A DNA stretch of 39,480 bases from Bacteroidales bacterium (GTDB lineage Bacteria > Bacteroidota > Bacteroidia > Bacteroidales > UBA3824): contig JAFYFR010000137.1 of the NCBI GenBank assembly GCA_017543645.1, positions 1 to 39,480 on the forward strand, given 5' to 3'. The notes under the pieces are model-generated. The model made no database searches, was not told the DNA's origin, and saw nothing but the letters and a program-made list of their open reading frames with translations. The translations under genes were made by a program, and so were the position numbers. Shown here piece after piece: positions 1 through 8,090 of the stretch; the first letter of the stretch is position 1, and each line of letters opens with the position of its first letter.

Positions 1-1
1 C

Positions 2-361
2 GAGGACGGATACCTCTGGTTTGTCGGTCGTACCGACGACGTTATCAAGAGTTCGGGCTACCGTATCGGACCGTTCGAGGTAGAAAGCGCGCTAATGACA
101 CACCCCGCCGTAGTGGAATGTGCAGTAACAGGCGTACCCGACCCCGTACGTGGCAAAGTGGTAAAAGCCACCATAGTGCTTGGACGCGGCTACGAACCTT
201 CCGACGACCTTGTTAAGGAGATTCAAAACCACGTAAAGAAAACCACCGCTCCCTACAAATATCCTCGCATCATTGAGTTTGTAAAAGAACTTCCCAAAAC
301 CATCAGCGGCAAAATCCGCCGCGTTGAAATCCGCAAAAATGATGAGGAAAAAGCTAAGTAA
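2..361 (+). CDS. Acyl-CoA synthetase (AMP-forming, acetyl-CoA synthetase-like), C-terminal fragment
   Basis: The reading frame is open from the left edge, so only the last 119 residues are present. Seen: [24 protein letters not shown], the hinge/A8 region of adenylate-forming enzymes split here as WFVGRTDD and [13 protein letters not shown], and [10 protein letters not shown] near the end, which carries the A10 lysine that contacts the adenylate. These define the mobile C-terminal domain of the ANL superfamily, which activates a carboxylic acid to an acyl-AMP and then an acyl-CoA in the cytoplasm. The substrate pocket lies in the missing N-terminal domain, so acetate versus a medium-chain acid cannot be decided. 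The gene ends about 30 bp before a hairpin terminator, so it is the last gene of its transcript. Confidence 0.9.
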   Translation, partial: EDGYLWFVGRTDDVIKSSGYRIGPFEVESALMTHPAVVECAVTGVPDPVRGKVVKATIVLGRGYEPSDDLVKEIQNHVKKTTAPYKYPRIIEFVKELPKTISGKIRRVEIRKNDEEKAK

Positions 362-393
362 TCTTTCACTCTAACTTGATAAATACAAAAAGA

Positions 394-426
394 GGCTCGG
401 TAATGTTTACTGAGCCGCTTTTTTTT
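394..426 (+). terminator. Intrinsic terminator after the acyl-CoA synthetase gene
   Basis: Arms GGCTCGGTAA (394-403) and TTACTGAGCC (407-416) pair with one G-T wobble around a 3-base loop. A run of eight T follows at 419-426. It lies 33 bp after the stop codon. Confidence 0.85.
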
Positions 427-448
427 AGGTGGGCTGTAGTTTAATAAT

Positions 449-479
449 TTTGCAATATCAAACATATTGCCTATCTTTG
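449..479 (+). promoter_or_regulatory. Bacteroidota-type promoter for the Rpn-like nuclease gene
   Basis: TTTG at 449-452, a 19-bp spacer, then TATCTTTG at 472-479 match the known -33/-7 consensus TTTG-N19-TAnnTTTG. The start codon is 25 bp further on, so the leader would be about 15-20 nt. Confidence 0.75.
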
Positions 480-504
480 CCCCATAACTAAATGCGTTTA
501 CACT

Positions 505-1524
505 ATGGCACAACTTATAGCAAATCCTATCTACGATTCGGCATTCAAATATATGATGCAAAACGAGCGGGCTGCAACCGTCTTGCTTGAAAACCTTCTC
601 GACAAGGAGATTCTCAAACTCGACATCCTCACCAACGACACACCCATTATTGAGGAAAAAAGCGGCGTAAGGATTCTGCGTCTTGATTTTTCTGCCAAAG
701 TAAAAGATAAAACCACCGGTGAAACCGAACTTGTTACCATCGAACTCCAAAAATCGTATCTCGACACCGAGATAATGCGTTTTCGTACATACCTTGGACA
801 GCAATATTCTGACGTTAACGTAGCCATATACATACTTGGGCACACGTTCCAAGAAATCGACATACCCAAGCCTGTAATCTACAACTATCCTGACCCACGC
901 GGCATTGAGAAAGAGCCTGTGCCCGAAATCCTGAAAACCCGCTTTTTTAGAGGCGTTACACACGACACCATCATTGTTCAGATACCATACCTAAAACGCA
1001 ACGCCAAAACCAAACTTGAACAGATGTTGGAAATCTTCTGTCAGGATTATGTTTCTGCCAATACAGAGCAACTTCTTGAAATAGATGATTTTGACAACCG
1101 TTCGCAAGAGTTCAGAGAATTGGCACGTCCGCTTGTTTACGCCGTGTCCGACCCCCACGTGCGAAAAGTTATGACCATAGAATACGAGATGTCAATCCAT
1201 TTTCAAAACGTCAAATACGTTACCGACGAAAACGAGGCATTGCACATCATGATAGAAGAAGGTCGTCAGAGGTTACAGGAGCAACAGAGCCAGTTACAAG
1301 AGCAGCAGAGCCAGTTACAAGAGCAAAAAAGCCAGTTACAAGAGCAACAGAGCCAGATACAAGAACAAAAAAGCCAGTTACAAGAGCAACAGAGCCAGTT
1401 ACAGGAGCAACAAAGCCAATTGGCATCCTCTATTCAGATGCTTTCAGAATTAGGTGCATCGCCTGAACAAATCGCCGACAAACTTAAAATATCTGTCGAT
1501 ATAGTGAAACGGATGCTACATTAG
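505..1524 (+). CDS. Rpn/PD-(D/E)XK nuclease-family protein (putative transposase-like) with heptad-repeat tail
   Basis: This 339-residue protein resembles the Rpn family of recombination-promoting nucleases, often annotated as PD-(D/E)XK nuclease family transposases. The N-terminal YDSAFKYMM and the pair RLDFSAKV (Asp61) and TIELQKS (Glu80, Gln82) fit the D...ExQ active-site variant of that fold. Residues about 257-305 are seven near-identical heptads of the form LQEQQSQ, predicted to form a coiled coil or a flexible Gln-rich helix. The last 28 residues (LGASPEQIADKLKISVDIVKR) look like a small helix-turn-helix, as is common at the end of this family. The gene has its own promoter and ends 22 bp before the convergent hisF. 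Known members cut DNA and raise recombination in E. coli; the role here is inferred. No terminal inverted repeats are visible, so I see no mobile-element boundary. Confidence 0.8.
   Translation: MAQLIANPIYDSAFKYMMQNERAATVLLENLLDKEILKLDILTNDTPIIEEKSGVRILRLDFSAKVKDKTTGETELVTIELQKSYLDTEIMRFRTYLGQQYSDVNVAIYILGHTFQEIDIPKPVIYNYPDPRGIEKEPVPEILKTRFFRGVTHDTIIVQIPYLKRNAKTKLEQMLEIFCQDYVSANTEQLLEIDDFDNRSQEFRELARPLVYAVSDPHVRKVMTIEYEMSIHFQNVKYVTDENEALHIMIEEGRQRLQEQQSQLQEQQSQLQEQKSQLQEQQSQIQEQKSQLQEQQSQLQEQQSQLASSIQMLSELGASPEQIADKLKISVDIVKRMLH
1273..1419 (+). repeat. Seven tandem 21-bp units encoding (L/I)QEQ(Q/K)SQ heptads
   Basis: Units begin at 1273, 1294, 1315, 1336, 1357, 1378 and 1399, each close to TTACAAGAGCAACAGAGCCAG with AAA/CAG swaps. 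All are exactly in frame, so a gain or loss of units changes coiled-coil length without breaking the gene. Confidence 0.95.
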
Positions 1525-1546
1525 TAGGGAATCTGCAACGGATAAG

Positions 1547-2302
1547 TTATATCCTCACATTTATCCCCTCTTTGTTCAAATACTCCTTCAAATCCGGGAT
1601 CTTAATTTTTCCGAAGTGGAATATGCTGGCGGCAAGGGCGGCGTCGGCTTTGCCTTTGTTGAATACGTCGCGGAAATGCTCCATCTCGCCGGCTCCGCCC
1701 GAGGCTATTACGGGGATTGATAGCATCTCCGACATACGGCAGAGGGCTTCGTTGGCAAAACCTGTCTGGTGTCCGTCGTGATCCATCGAGGTGAAAAGTA
1801 TCTCGCCTGCGCCGCGGTCTTCGATTTCCTTCGCCCACGAAAACAACTCCCTTTCGGTTGGACGTTTGCCGCCGTGGGTGTGCACTATCCATTGGTTGCC
1901 GATGGTTTTGGCATCAATCGCCACCACCACAAACTGACGTCCGAACTTGTTGGCAAGGTCGCTCACCAACTGAGGGTTGCGCACAGCCGCGCTGTTGACC
2001 GAAATTTTGTCGGCGCCGTGGATCAGGAGGTTTTCGGCATCCTCCACCGAGGTGATTCCTCCGCCTATGGTGAAGGGAATGTTGAGGTTCCTTGCCACAC
2101 TCTCAACAAGCGAGTATATCTGTTTTCGGCCTTCGTTGGTGGCGGTGATGTCTAAGTATACAAGCTCGTCGATACCCTGGTCGGAATATGCGCGGCCAAG
2201 CTCCACAGGGTCGCCGGCATACCGGAGGTTCTCAAAGCTCACGCCCTTTACAGTCTGACCGTCCTTTACGTCGAGGCAGGCTATTATTCTTTTTGCTAAC
2301 AT
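1547..2302 (-). CDS. hisF: Imidazole glycerol phosphate synthase, cyclase subunit
   Basis: The 251-residue TIM-barrel protein opens with [15 protein letters not shown], carrying the catalytic Asp of the first strand, and has AIDAK with the second catalytic Asp on strand 5. FTIGGGI and VIASGGAG are phosphate-binding loops. HisF takes ammonia from HisH and closes PRFAR to imidazole glycerol phosphate plus AICAR in histidine synthesis. It is the last gene of a hisH-hisA-hisF unit, and its start overlaps the end of hisA by 7 bp, indicating translational coupling. No hisI/hisIE follows; the next gene is convergent. AICAR links this step to purine synthesis, and purC lies at the other end of the window. 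Confidence 0.97.
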   Translation of the reverse strand: MLAKRIIACLDVKDGQTVKGVSFENLRYAGDPVELGRAYSDQGIDELVYLDITATNEGRKQIYSLVESVARNLNIPFTIGGGITSVEDAENLLIHGADKISVNSAAVRNPQLVSDLANKFGRQFVVVAIDAKTIGNQWIVHTHGGKRPTERELFSWAKEIEDRGAGEILFTSMDHDGHQTGFANEALCRMSEMLSIPVIASGGAGEMEHFRDVFNKGKADAALAASIFHFGKIKIPDLKEYLNKEGINVRI

Positions 2303-3021
2303 AGTTTTGAGAAATTGGCTAACTGTTGTAATGTAACACGTTTTTCGTAAATAGCTTTACCCACTATAACCGAGTGGCAGCCGGTCTGGGCAAGGCGTTC
2401 GATGTCGCCCATGTCTGACACGCCTCCGCTGGCAGTGATTTTGAGGTCAGGGTATTTTTCCTGAAGGCGTTTGTAGAGTACGATGTCGGGCCCGTTGAGC
2501 ATACCGTCGCACTTGATAGCGGTAACGCACACGCGCTGGAGACCCGCCGGAAGGAACTTTTCGATAAGTTCGCCGATGGTGGTTCCTGCGTCGCTCTGCC
2601 ATCCGTTGATTCTGACGGTTTCGCCGTTGACATCGGCGCTTAGGATTATTTTGTCGGGGCCGTATTTCTCGAGGCACTTGGTCATTACGGCAGGATTCTT
2701 AACAGCCACGCTGCCGAGGTTTACCGCGTACGCGCCCAGTGAGAACAGCATCTCCACGTCGCCTATGGTCTTGATTCCTCCGCCGCAGTCGATTTTCAGG
2801 TCGGTCTTGTTGGCAATGTTGTTGAGCACGTTGGTGTTCTGCAGCATACCCTTGCGTGCGCCGTCGAGGTCTACGAGGTGCAGGTGCGTAAGACCCGCCT
2901 CGCAGTACTGCTCAGCCACTTTCACGGGGTCGCTGTCGTATTTCTTAAGGTTGTCGAACAATCCTTGCTGAAGCCTTACGCATTGTCCGCCAATAATGTC
3001 GATTGCTGGTATTATAATCAT
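2296..3021 (-). CDS. hisA: ProFAR isomerase (phosphoribosylformimino-5-aminoimidazole carboxamide ribotide isomerase)
   Basis: This 241-residue TIM barrel has [16 protein letters not shown] at the N-terminus with the catalytic Asp, DCGGGI and ASGGVSD as phosphate-binding loops, and LSADVNG carrying the second catalytic region on strand 5. HisA performs the Amadori isomerisation of ProFAR to PRFAR, the substrate of HisF-HisH. The start overlaps the end of hisH by 4 bp (ATGA type) and its end overlaps hisF, so the three genes read as one translationally coupled operon. Length is normal for the family. Confidence 0.97.
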   Translation of the reverse strand: MIIIPAIDIIGGQCVRLQQGLFDNLKKYDSDPVKVAEQYCEAGLTHLHLVDLDGARKGMLQNTNVLNNIANKTDLKIDCGGGIKTIGDVEMLFSLGAYAVNLGSVAVKNPAVMTKCLEKYGPDKIILSADVNGETVRINGWQSDAGTTIGELIEKFLPAGLQRVCVTAIKCDGMLNGPDIVLYKRLQEKYPDLKITASGGVSDMGDIERLAQTGCHSVIVGKAIYEKRVTLQQLANFSKLC

Positions 3022-3605
3022 AGCTTAATAAAGTTTTCAAGAATTCTGAGGCCTGTGCTGCCGCTCTTTTCGGGGTGGAACTGGCAACCGTAGAAATTGT
3101 CCTTGGCTATAGCTGCCGAAAAGTCCTGCGCGTAGGAGCAGGCCGCCGCCGTATGCTCAAACACCGGCACCATGTAGCTGTGCACAAAGTACATGAAGCT
3201 CTCTTCGGGGATACCCTCGAAGAGTGGCGATTTGAGATTGTGTATCTGGTTCCATCCCATGTGCGGGATTTTTTCGTTGTTGACTGCGCGGAATTTCACT
3301 ACCTCGGTGTCGAATATTCCGAGGCACCGTGTGTCGCCCTCCTCGCTGTGGCGGCACATCATCTGCATTCCGAGGCAGATGCCTAATACCGGCTGCCGGA
3401 GGTTTGGAATGAGGGTGTCGAGCCCTGCGGCTTTGAGGGCGTCTAACGCTGCGTTGGCGTGTCCCACACCGGGAAATATCACCTTGTCGGCGGCTTCGAT
3501 AGTGCTAATATCCTTGGTAAGCACGGTCTGGCAGCCCAGACGCTGCAGTGCCGCCTCCACCGATTTGATATTGCCAGCCTTGTAGTCGATAATTGCTATC
3601 TTCAT
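3018..3605 (-). CDS. hisH: Imidazole glycerol phosphate synthase, glutamine amidotransferase subunit
   Basis: A 195-residue class I glutaminase. Seen: IIDYKAGNIKSVEAAL at the N-terminus, GVGHANAAL near the oxyanion region, nucleophile Cys in LGICLGMQMM, and the His/Glu pair in GCQFHPEKSG. HisH hydrolyses glutamine and channels ammonia through the HisF barrel. It is the first gene of the hisH-hisA-hisF operon, with a TATCTTTG -7 element about 27 bp upstream of its start. The operon is separated from hisB, which lies some 16 kb away on the other strand. Confidence 0.97.
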   Translation of the reverse strand: MKIAIIDYKAGNIKSVEAALQRLGCQTVLTKDISTIEAADKVIFPGVGHANAALDALKAAGLDTLIPNLRQPVLGICLGMQMMCRHSEEGDTRCLGIFDTEVVKFRAVNNEKIPHMGWNQIHNLKSPLFEGIPEESFMYFVHSYMVPVFEHTAAACSYAQDFSAAIAKDNFYGCQFHPEKSGSTGLRILENFIKL

Positions 3606-3631
3606 CTAAATTGAGTTTTTTTTATACGCGG

Positions 3632-3639
3632 CAAAGATA
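3632..3639 (-). promoter_or_regulatory. Candidate -7 element of the hisHAF operon promoter
   Basis: On the reverse strand these bases read TATCTTTG, a match to TAnnTTTG, 27 bp before hisH. The -33 element is not a clean TTTG, so this is a partial match. Confidence 0.55.
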
Positions 3640-3665
3640 GTAAATAATTTATATTGCATTACGCA

Positions 3666-6600
3666 TTAAAACAACACCAATTTGTACGTGTTCCCGTTAA
3701 TCCTTACCACAAACAAACCAGATTTTGAAATATTGATTTCCTCGTGTGAGGATTGTGTGGCGGATGATTTGATGGTGTGGCCGTTGGTATCAATTACGGT
3801 ATAATTGCTGCCGGGGACTGTTTCGATAAATATGGTGCGGCTATTAGACCATACTTTGGCGGCGGTGGTTTGGGATACTGACGATACAGGGGTTGACTGC
3901 TTGTCTGCAACTGTAACGGTCAATGTGGTTTCCATGCCTTGGTATTCTATCTTTAAAGTCTGCTCACCTACCTTGGTATTGTCGTAGCCTGTGATGGTGG
4001 CTTCTGATAGGTCTATGGTTTCTGTTTCGTCGGTGTTGTAGGTTAGGGTGAGAATGCCGTTTTCAGCTGAGAAGTCGTCGCCTTCGGTGTATTCGGTTTT
4101 GGGCGATGTGGTAACAGATATTGAGGCAAGAGCCTTCTTAATCTTTACGGTAACGGTCAGTGTGGTTTCCATGCCTTGGTATTCTATCTTTAAAGTCTGC
4201 TCACCTACCTTGGTATTGTCGTAGCCTGTGATGGTGGCTTCTGATAGGTCTATGGTTTCTGTTTCGTCGGTGTTGTAGGTCAAGGTGAGAATGCCGTTTT
4301 CAGCTGAGAAGTCGTCGCCTTCGGTGTATTCGGTTTTGGGCGATGTGGTTACCTCTATGGCAACAATTTTTTTGAATGGAGCATTGCCCAATTTGGTAAA
4401 GTATCCGGGATTATCCTTGCCGCCGTCGATACGGGCGTAGGTGGCGTCGATATAGTGTTGATTGTACTCTGTGCCTTTGCCGCCTATAAGGTTGTCGCAG
4501 CCGTAGAACATTTGTGGGTCGTTGTTTACAGTACTATTGTCCCAGCTGTCGCCTATATAAATGGTGGTGAGTTGGTAGCAATCTTGAAACATGTGTCCTG
4601 TCCTCGGATTGTTTTGTGTGCCGAATCCGGGGAGGTTGAGCTCTGTAAGCTGGCTACATTCTATAAACATGCACCAGAAATCTTTGGCGTTCTTGGTGTT
4701 AAAGGTGTGGAGGTCGATTTCTTCCAAGTTGGAGCATCGCTCAAACATGCAGGCAAACTCTGTTACATTTTCGGTGTTGAAACTGCTCAGGTCAATTTTT
4801 TTGCATCCGGCTCTGCGGAACATGCAGCTGATGTCGGTAGCGTTGGCGGTATTAAAGCCGCTGAGGTCAACGCTTTGGAGCTGCGGGCAGTCTTGAAACA
4901 TTCCTTTAAACGAGGTAACTTGGTCGGTAATAAGGTTCTCGATGCCAACAATAGAGGTGAGGTTTTTAAAACCGTTGAACCAGCAGTAGCAAGATGTGGG
5001 CTTATATTCTGCAAACGACTTGTCGAATACCACCTTGGTAATATTCTCAGCCGACGAACCCCAATCGGGTTTGTTCTCGGTGTCGTTTAGCTCATAAGCA
5101 TCTGAAGTTTTTTTGTTGTTGTAATAGAATGTGAGTGTGCCGTCGTTTACCACAACGTATGGTACAGGAGGAGTATATGCAGGTTCGCCCGATTTGGTGA
5201 AGTAGCCGGGATTCTCCGCGCCGCCGTCGATATGGGCGTAGGTGAGATCTATAAAGTCTTGGTTGTATGCTGTGCCTTGTCCGCCGTATAGTTTTATGCA
5301 ACAATAAAACATCCAGTCATATTCTGTAACCGAGGTATTCCAGTCCTCGCCGACAAAAATCGCATGGAGATTATAACAATCCCTGAACATTTGACACATA
5401 TCCGTTACATTCGCTGTGTTAAAATTGGATAAGTCGAGGGTGGTAAGACTTTCACAGCCTGCGAACATACTATTCATACTCGTAACATTCTCCGTATTGA
5501 GGAATTCACCTATTCCAGATATTTCTGTAAGGTTTTTAAAATTACTAAACAAATATATGCAATTTGTGGGCTTGTAGTTTTTGAATGATTCGTCGAACAC
5601 TACCTTAGTGACAGTGTTTTTGGCATCATCTGGCCACAAATCACACAACTGATCAGAGAACAATGGAACCGTAAAAGCACCTTCGGGCTTGGCATTGTTG
5701 TAATAGAATGTGGCAGTGCCGTCTTTGATTGTAACATACGGTTCGTCAGGAATAAACGCAGGTTCGCCCGATTTGGTAAGGTAGCCGGGGTTCTCAGAGC
5801 CGCCGTCGATATGGGCGTAGGAGGCATCGAGATATTCTTTATTGTACGCTGTGCCTTTGCCTCCATAAAGTTTGTCGCAAGCCTGAAACATATCATAAGA
5901 AACCGTTACCGAAGAGGTAACCCAACCTTCACCGACGAAAATTGTTTGAAGATACATGCATCCCGTGAACATAAGCCGTATATTCGTAACTTTTGCCATA
6001 TTGAAATTGCTGAGGTCGAGGTTGGTAAGCTGTTTGCAAAAATAGAACATCGCAGTCATATCCGTAACATCCTCCGTATTGAGGTATTCTTTCATTCCTG
6101 ATATTTCTGTAAGGTTTATTAACATTCTAAACCAATTTTCGCAACTTGTGGGCTTGTAGTCTTTGAACGATTTGTCGAAAACTACCTTTGTGACAGAGTT
6201 TCTGACATCTTCTGACCAGTAGTTAGAACTTGATTGTAACTTCAAAGCATCTTCGGACTTGGTATTGTTGTAATAGAATGTGGCAGTGCCGTCTTTGATT
6301 ACCACATACGGTTCGGAGTCGGCAGGGACATATTCAGGTTCGCCCGATTTGGTGAAGTAGCCGGGATTCTCAGGGCCGCCGTCGATGCGGGCGTAGGTTT
6401 TACTATCGCCTAATGATGCAAAAGCAGAGCCTTTTCCTCCCACCAGATTTGAACAATCATAAAACATCTGTCCTGTTTCGGTAATTGTAGCGTTAGACCA
6501 GCTGTCGCCGACATAGATAGTTTTCAAGCTGCTACAATACTGAAACATCTGAACTGTAACAGGGCTGCTCTGAGTATCAAAGCCTGACAAATCAAGCGTT

Positions 6601-7205
6601 GTAAGAGCGGAACATCTAATAAACATACAACGGAAAGAAGTTGCGCTCTTGGTATTAAAGGAGGACAAGTCAACAGATTGCAAAGTAGAACAACCTTCAA
6701 ACATGGAACTGAATTCTTTCACATTTTCGGTATTGAACATACTTAAATCCAGAGATTTAAACACAGTTCTGCGGAACATACAGCTGATGTCGATAGCTTT
6801 GGCTGTATTGAAACCGCTGAGGTCAACGCTTTGGAGAGCGGTGCAGTCTGAGAACATCGCCTTAAAATATTGGACATCCTTGGTTTTAAGATTCTCGATA
6901 CCAACTATCTGAGTAAGATTTTTGCATTTAAAGAACCAGTATGCGCAAGATTTTGGCAAATAGTCTGCAAACGAAGCATCAAACTTGACTGTGGTAATAG
7001 TTGCGGCCGTGGCTTCATCCACCGTCCAACCGGGATTGTTAATATCAGTATTCATACCATAAGCGTCTGACGGTATGCTGCTGTTGTAGTAGAATGTGAG
7101 TGTGCCGGAGTTAAGCACGGCGTATGCCTCGTTGGTCCCTTGGGCAAATGCGGCAAGGGACAATAATGTTAATAATGAAGTAGTAATTAGATTTTTGATT
7201 TTCAT
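3666..7205 (-). CDS. BspA-like surface protein with four repeat modules, two Ig-like domains and a T9SS-type C-terminal domain
   Basis: The 1179-residue protein starts with a signal peptide (MKIKNLITTSLLTLLSLAAFAQ). Four related modules follow at about residues 27-285, 297-475, 488-670 and 682-925. Each opens with a DGTxTFYYNN strand, contains DUF285/BspA units of the type FNTxNVTDMxxMFxxCxxL, and closes with YAHIDGGxENPGYFTKSG. Residues about 952-1018 and 1031-1097 are two nearly identical bacterial Ig-like domains (SPKTEYTEGDDFSAENG). The end (VWSNSRTIFIE ... DTNGHTI ... ISKSGLFVVRINGNTYKL) resembles a type A T9SS sorting domain. BspA relatives are surface adhesins that bind matrix proteins in oral species; the ligand here is unknown. 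A promoter fits at 7287-7318. A paralogue with the same C-terminal pattern lies at 29855. Confidence 0.88.
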   Translation of the reverse strand: MKIKNLITTSLLTLLSLAAFAQGTNEAYAVLNSGTLTFYYNSSIPSDAYGMNTDINNPGWTVDEATAATITTVKFDASFADYLPKSCAYWFFKCKNLTQIVGIENLKTKDVQYFKAMFSDCTALQSVDLSGFNTAKAIDISCMFRRTVFKSLDLSMFNTENVKEFSSMFEGCSTLQSVDLSSFNTKSATSFRCMFIRCSALTTLDLSGFDTQSSPVTVQMFQYCSSLKTIYVGDSWSNATITETGQMFYDCSNLVGGKGSAFASLGDSKTYARIDGGPENPGYFTKSGEPEYVPADSEPYVVIKDGTATFYYNNTKSEDALKLQSSSNYWSEDVRNSVTKVVFDKSFKDYKPTSCENWFRMLINLTEISGMKEYLNTEDVTDMTAMFYFCKQLTNLDLSNFNMAKVTNIRLMFTGCMYLQTIFVGEGWVTSSVTVSYDMFQACDKLYGGKGTAYNKEYLDASYAHIDGGSENPGYLTKSGEPAFIPDEPYVTIKDGTATFYYNNAKPEGAFTVPLFSDQLCDLWPDDAKNTVTKVVFDESFKNYKPTNCIYLFSNFKNLTEISGIGEFLNTENVTSMNSMFAGCESLTTLDLSNFNTANVTDMCQMFRDCYNLHAIFVGEDWNTSVTEYDWMFYCCIKLYGGQGTAYNQDFIDLTYAHIDGGAENPGYFTKSGEPAYTPPVPYVVVNDGTLTFYYNNKKTSDAYELNDTENKPDWGSSAENITKVVFDKSFAEYKPTSCYCWFNGFKNLTSIVGIENLITDQVTSFKGMFQDCPQLQSVDLSGFNTANATDISCMFRRAGCKKIDLSSFNTENVTEFACMFERCSNLEEIDLHTFNTKNAKDFWCMFIECSQLTELNLPGFGTQNNPRTGHMFQDCYQLTTIYIGDSWDNSTVNNDPQMFYGCDNLIGGKGTEYNQHYIDATYARIDGGKDNPGYFTKLGNAPFKKIVAIEVTTSPKTEYTEGDDFSAENGILTLTYNTDETETIDLSEATITGYDNTKVGEQTLKIEYQGMETTLTVTVKIKKALASISVTTSPKTEYTEGDDFSAENGILTLTYNTDETETIDLSEATITGYDNTKVGEQTLKIEYQGMETTLTVTVADKQSTPVSSVSQTTAAKVWSNSRTIFIETVPGSNYTVIDTNGHTIKSSATQSSHEEINISKSGLFVVRINGNTYKLVLF
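3913..4349 (-). repeat. Near-identical direct repeat, 237-bp period, encoding duplicated Ig-like domains
   Basis: Copies at 3913-4112 and 4150-4349 align over 200 bp with only about three mismatches, including silent third-position changes. The near-identity points to a recent in-frame duplication or to ongoing homogenisation. Confidence 0.93.
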
Positions 7206-7286
7206 GCTGTTAGTTTTTATTGTTAAACAAATAGTATTATTAATAATCAGTTTTAGATTTCAGAAGTTTTTTCAGTCTTTTGATTG

Positions 7287-7318
7287 CAAACGTAAATATT
7301 ATTTTCCTAATAACCAAA
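7287..7318 (-). promoter_or_regulatory. Bacteroidota-type promoter of the first BspA-like gene
   Basis: On the reverse strand, TTTG (7318-7315), a 20-bp spacer, then TACGTTTG (7294-7287). It lies 82 bp upstream of the start codon, giving a leader of roughly 70-75 nt. Confidence 0.7.
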
Positions 7319-7504
7319 AAAACTCGCGGCATAAATATATAATGGTGCTAAAAGCTGTAACTCTCCTGACTTGGTTGTTTATTTTATTGTTTGTAATGAT
7401 GATATTTGCTATAAACATATATTTCTAATTATATTTTTATAGTTACACAAAATGTGTAACATCTATCAAATTATACAAATTGTGCTAATATTATATTTCT
7501 AAGG

Positions 7505-7980
7505 CTTTCGGTATTATAAGAAAGTATGAGTACAAGTTGTACATTTGCCTTCCGTAGCTACCGAAAGCCGTAGTGCAAAAAAAATTTTGCCTTCCGTAGC
7601 TACCGAAAGCCTTAGTACAAAAAAAGTTTTGCCTTCGGTAATTACCGAAAGCCTTAGTACAAAAAAAGTTTTGCCTTCGGTAATTGCCGAAAGCCTTAGT
7701 ACAAAAAAAGTTTTGCCTTCGGTAGTTGCCGAAAATGGTTACTTTTTTTGCGCAAGAGCTTTCGGTTATTACCGAAAACCACTTTTACTTTTGCATTACG
7801 GCTTTCCTTAGTTGCGGATTGGTGTTGTGATTTTTGAACTACCCTTTTCCGTAGCTACCGAAAGGTGTTGCACATTTGAACTATACCTTTCGGTAGCTGC
7901 CGAAAGGTGTTGTTACATTTGCACGAGGGCTTCCGGCTATAGCGGAAGACTGATGTTACAACCGAATTACTGTTTTCTGT
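7505..7980. repeat. Array of about eleven palindromes at 42-43 bp spacing between divergent genes
   Basis: The core is an inverted repeat such as TTCGGTAATTACCGAA. Cores begin at 7507, 7550, 7592, 7634, 7676, 7718, 7761, 7804 (degenerate), 7847, 7889 and 7931, with a possible eroded copy near 7975. Intervals are 42 or 43 bp throughout. Units 7547-7756 share a spacer like TTAGTACAAAAAAAGTTTTG; the later units share GGTGTTG followed by ATTTG. Core bases vary but symmetry is largely retained, for example TTCCG paired with CGGAA at 7931. A reading frame crosses the first units, but the 43-bp steps shift it and a stop occurs at 7809, so I do not regard it as protein-coding. The array fills most of the 885-bp gap between the BspA-like gene and the transporter gene. 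It could be a tandem operator, an RNA hairpin string or a minisatellite. Confidence 0.9.
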
Positions 7981-8016
7981 ACAAAAAAACTGTAATACAT
8001 TTTTTTGCGTAGGATA

Positions 8017-8046
8017 TTGCCATATTGTAATTATTCATTATATTTG
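8017..8046 (+). promoter_or_regulatory. Candidate promoter of the GPH transporter gene
   Basis: TTG at 8017-8019 (within TATTG), a 19-bp spacer and TATATTTG at 8039-8046 fit the Bacteroidota consensus with a weak -33. It starts about 40 bp after the palindrome array, so the array could act on it. Confidence 0.55.
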
Positions 8047-8090
8047 GCACTTGAAAATATATTTACTTTTCTACTATTTGTTACTTAATT

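Noticed and set aside
505..1524. Insertion sequence built on the Rpn-like gene
   Set aside because: I see no terminal inverted repeats or target duplication around 440-1545. The gene has its own promoter and sits neatly between two housekeeping units.
7096..7428. Small hydrophobic protein antisense to the start of the BspA-like gene
   Set aside because: It mostly overlaps a strong gene and its promoter, and the hydrophobic tail is what T-rich DNA encodes by chance.
7505..7980. CRISPR array
   Set aside because: Repeats are only about 20 bp and diverged, and the spacers are short and similar to each other instead of unique. No cas genes are nearby.
7545..8012. Apparent repeat protein (PSVATESLSTKKVL units) read through the palindrome array
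   Set aside because: The 43-bp steps shift the frame at 7761 and later, a stop occurs at 7809, and the conserved quantity is palindrome symmetry and spacing rather than the peptide.
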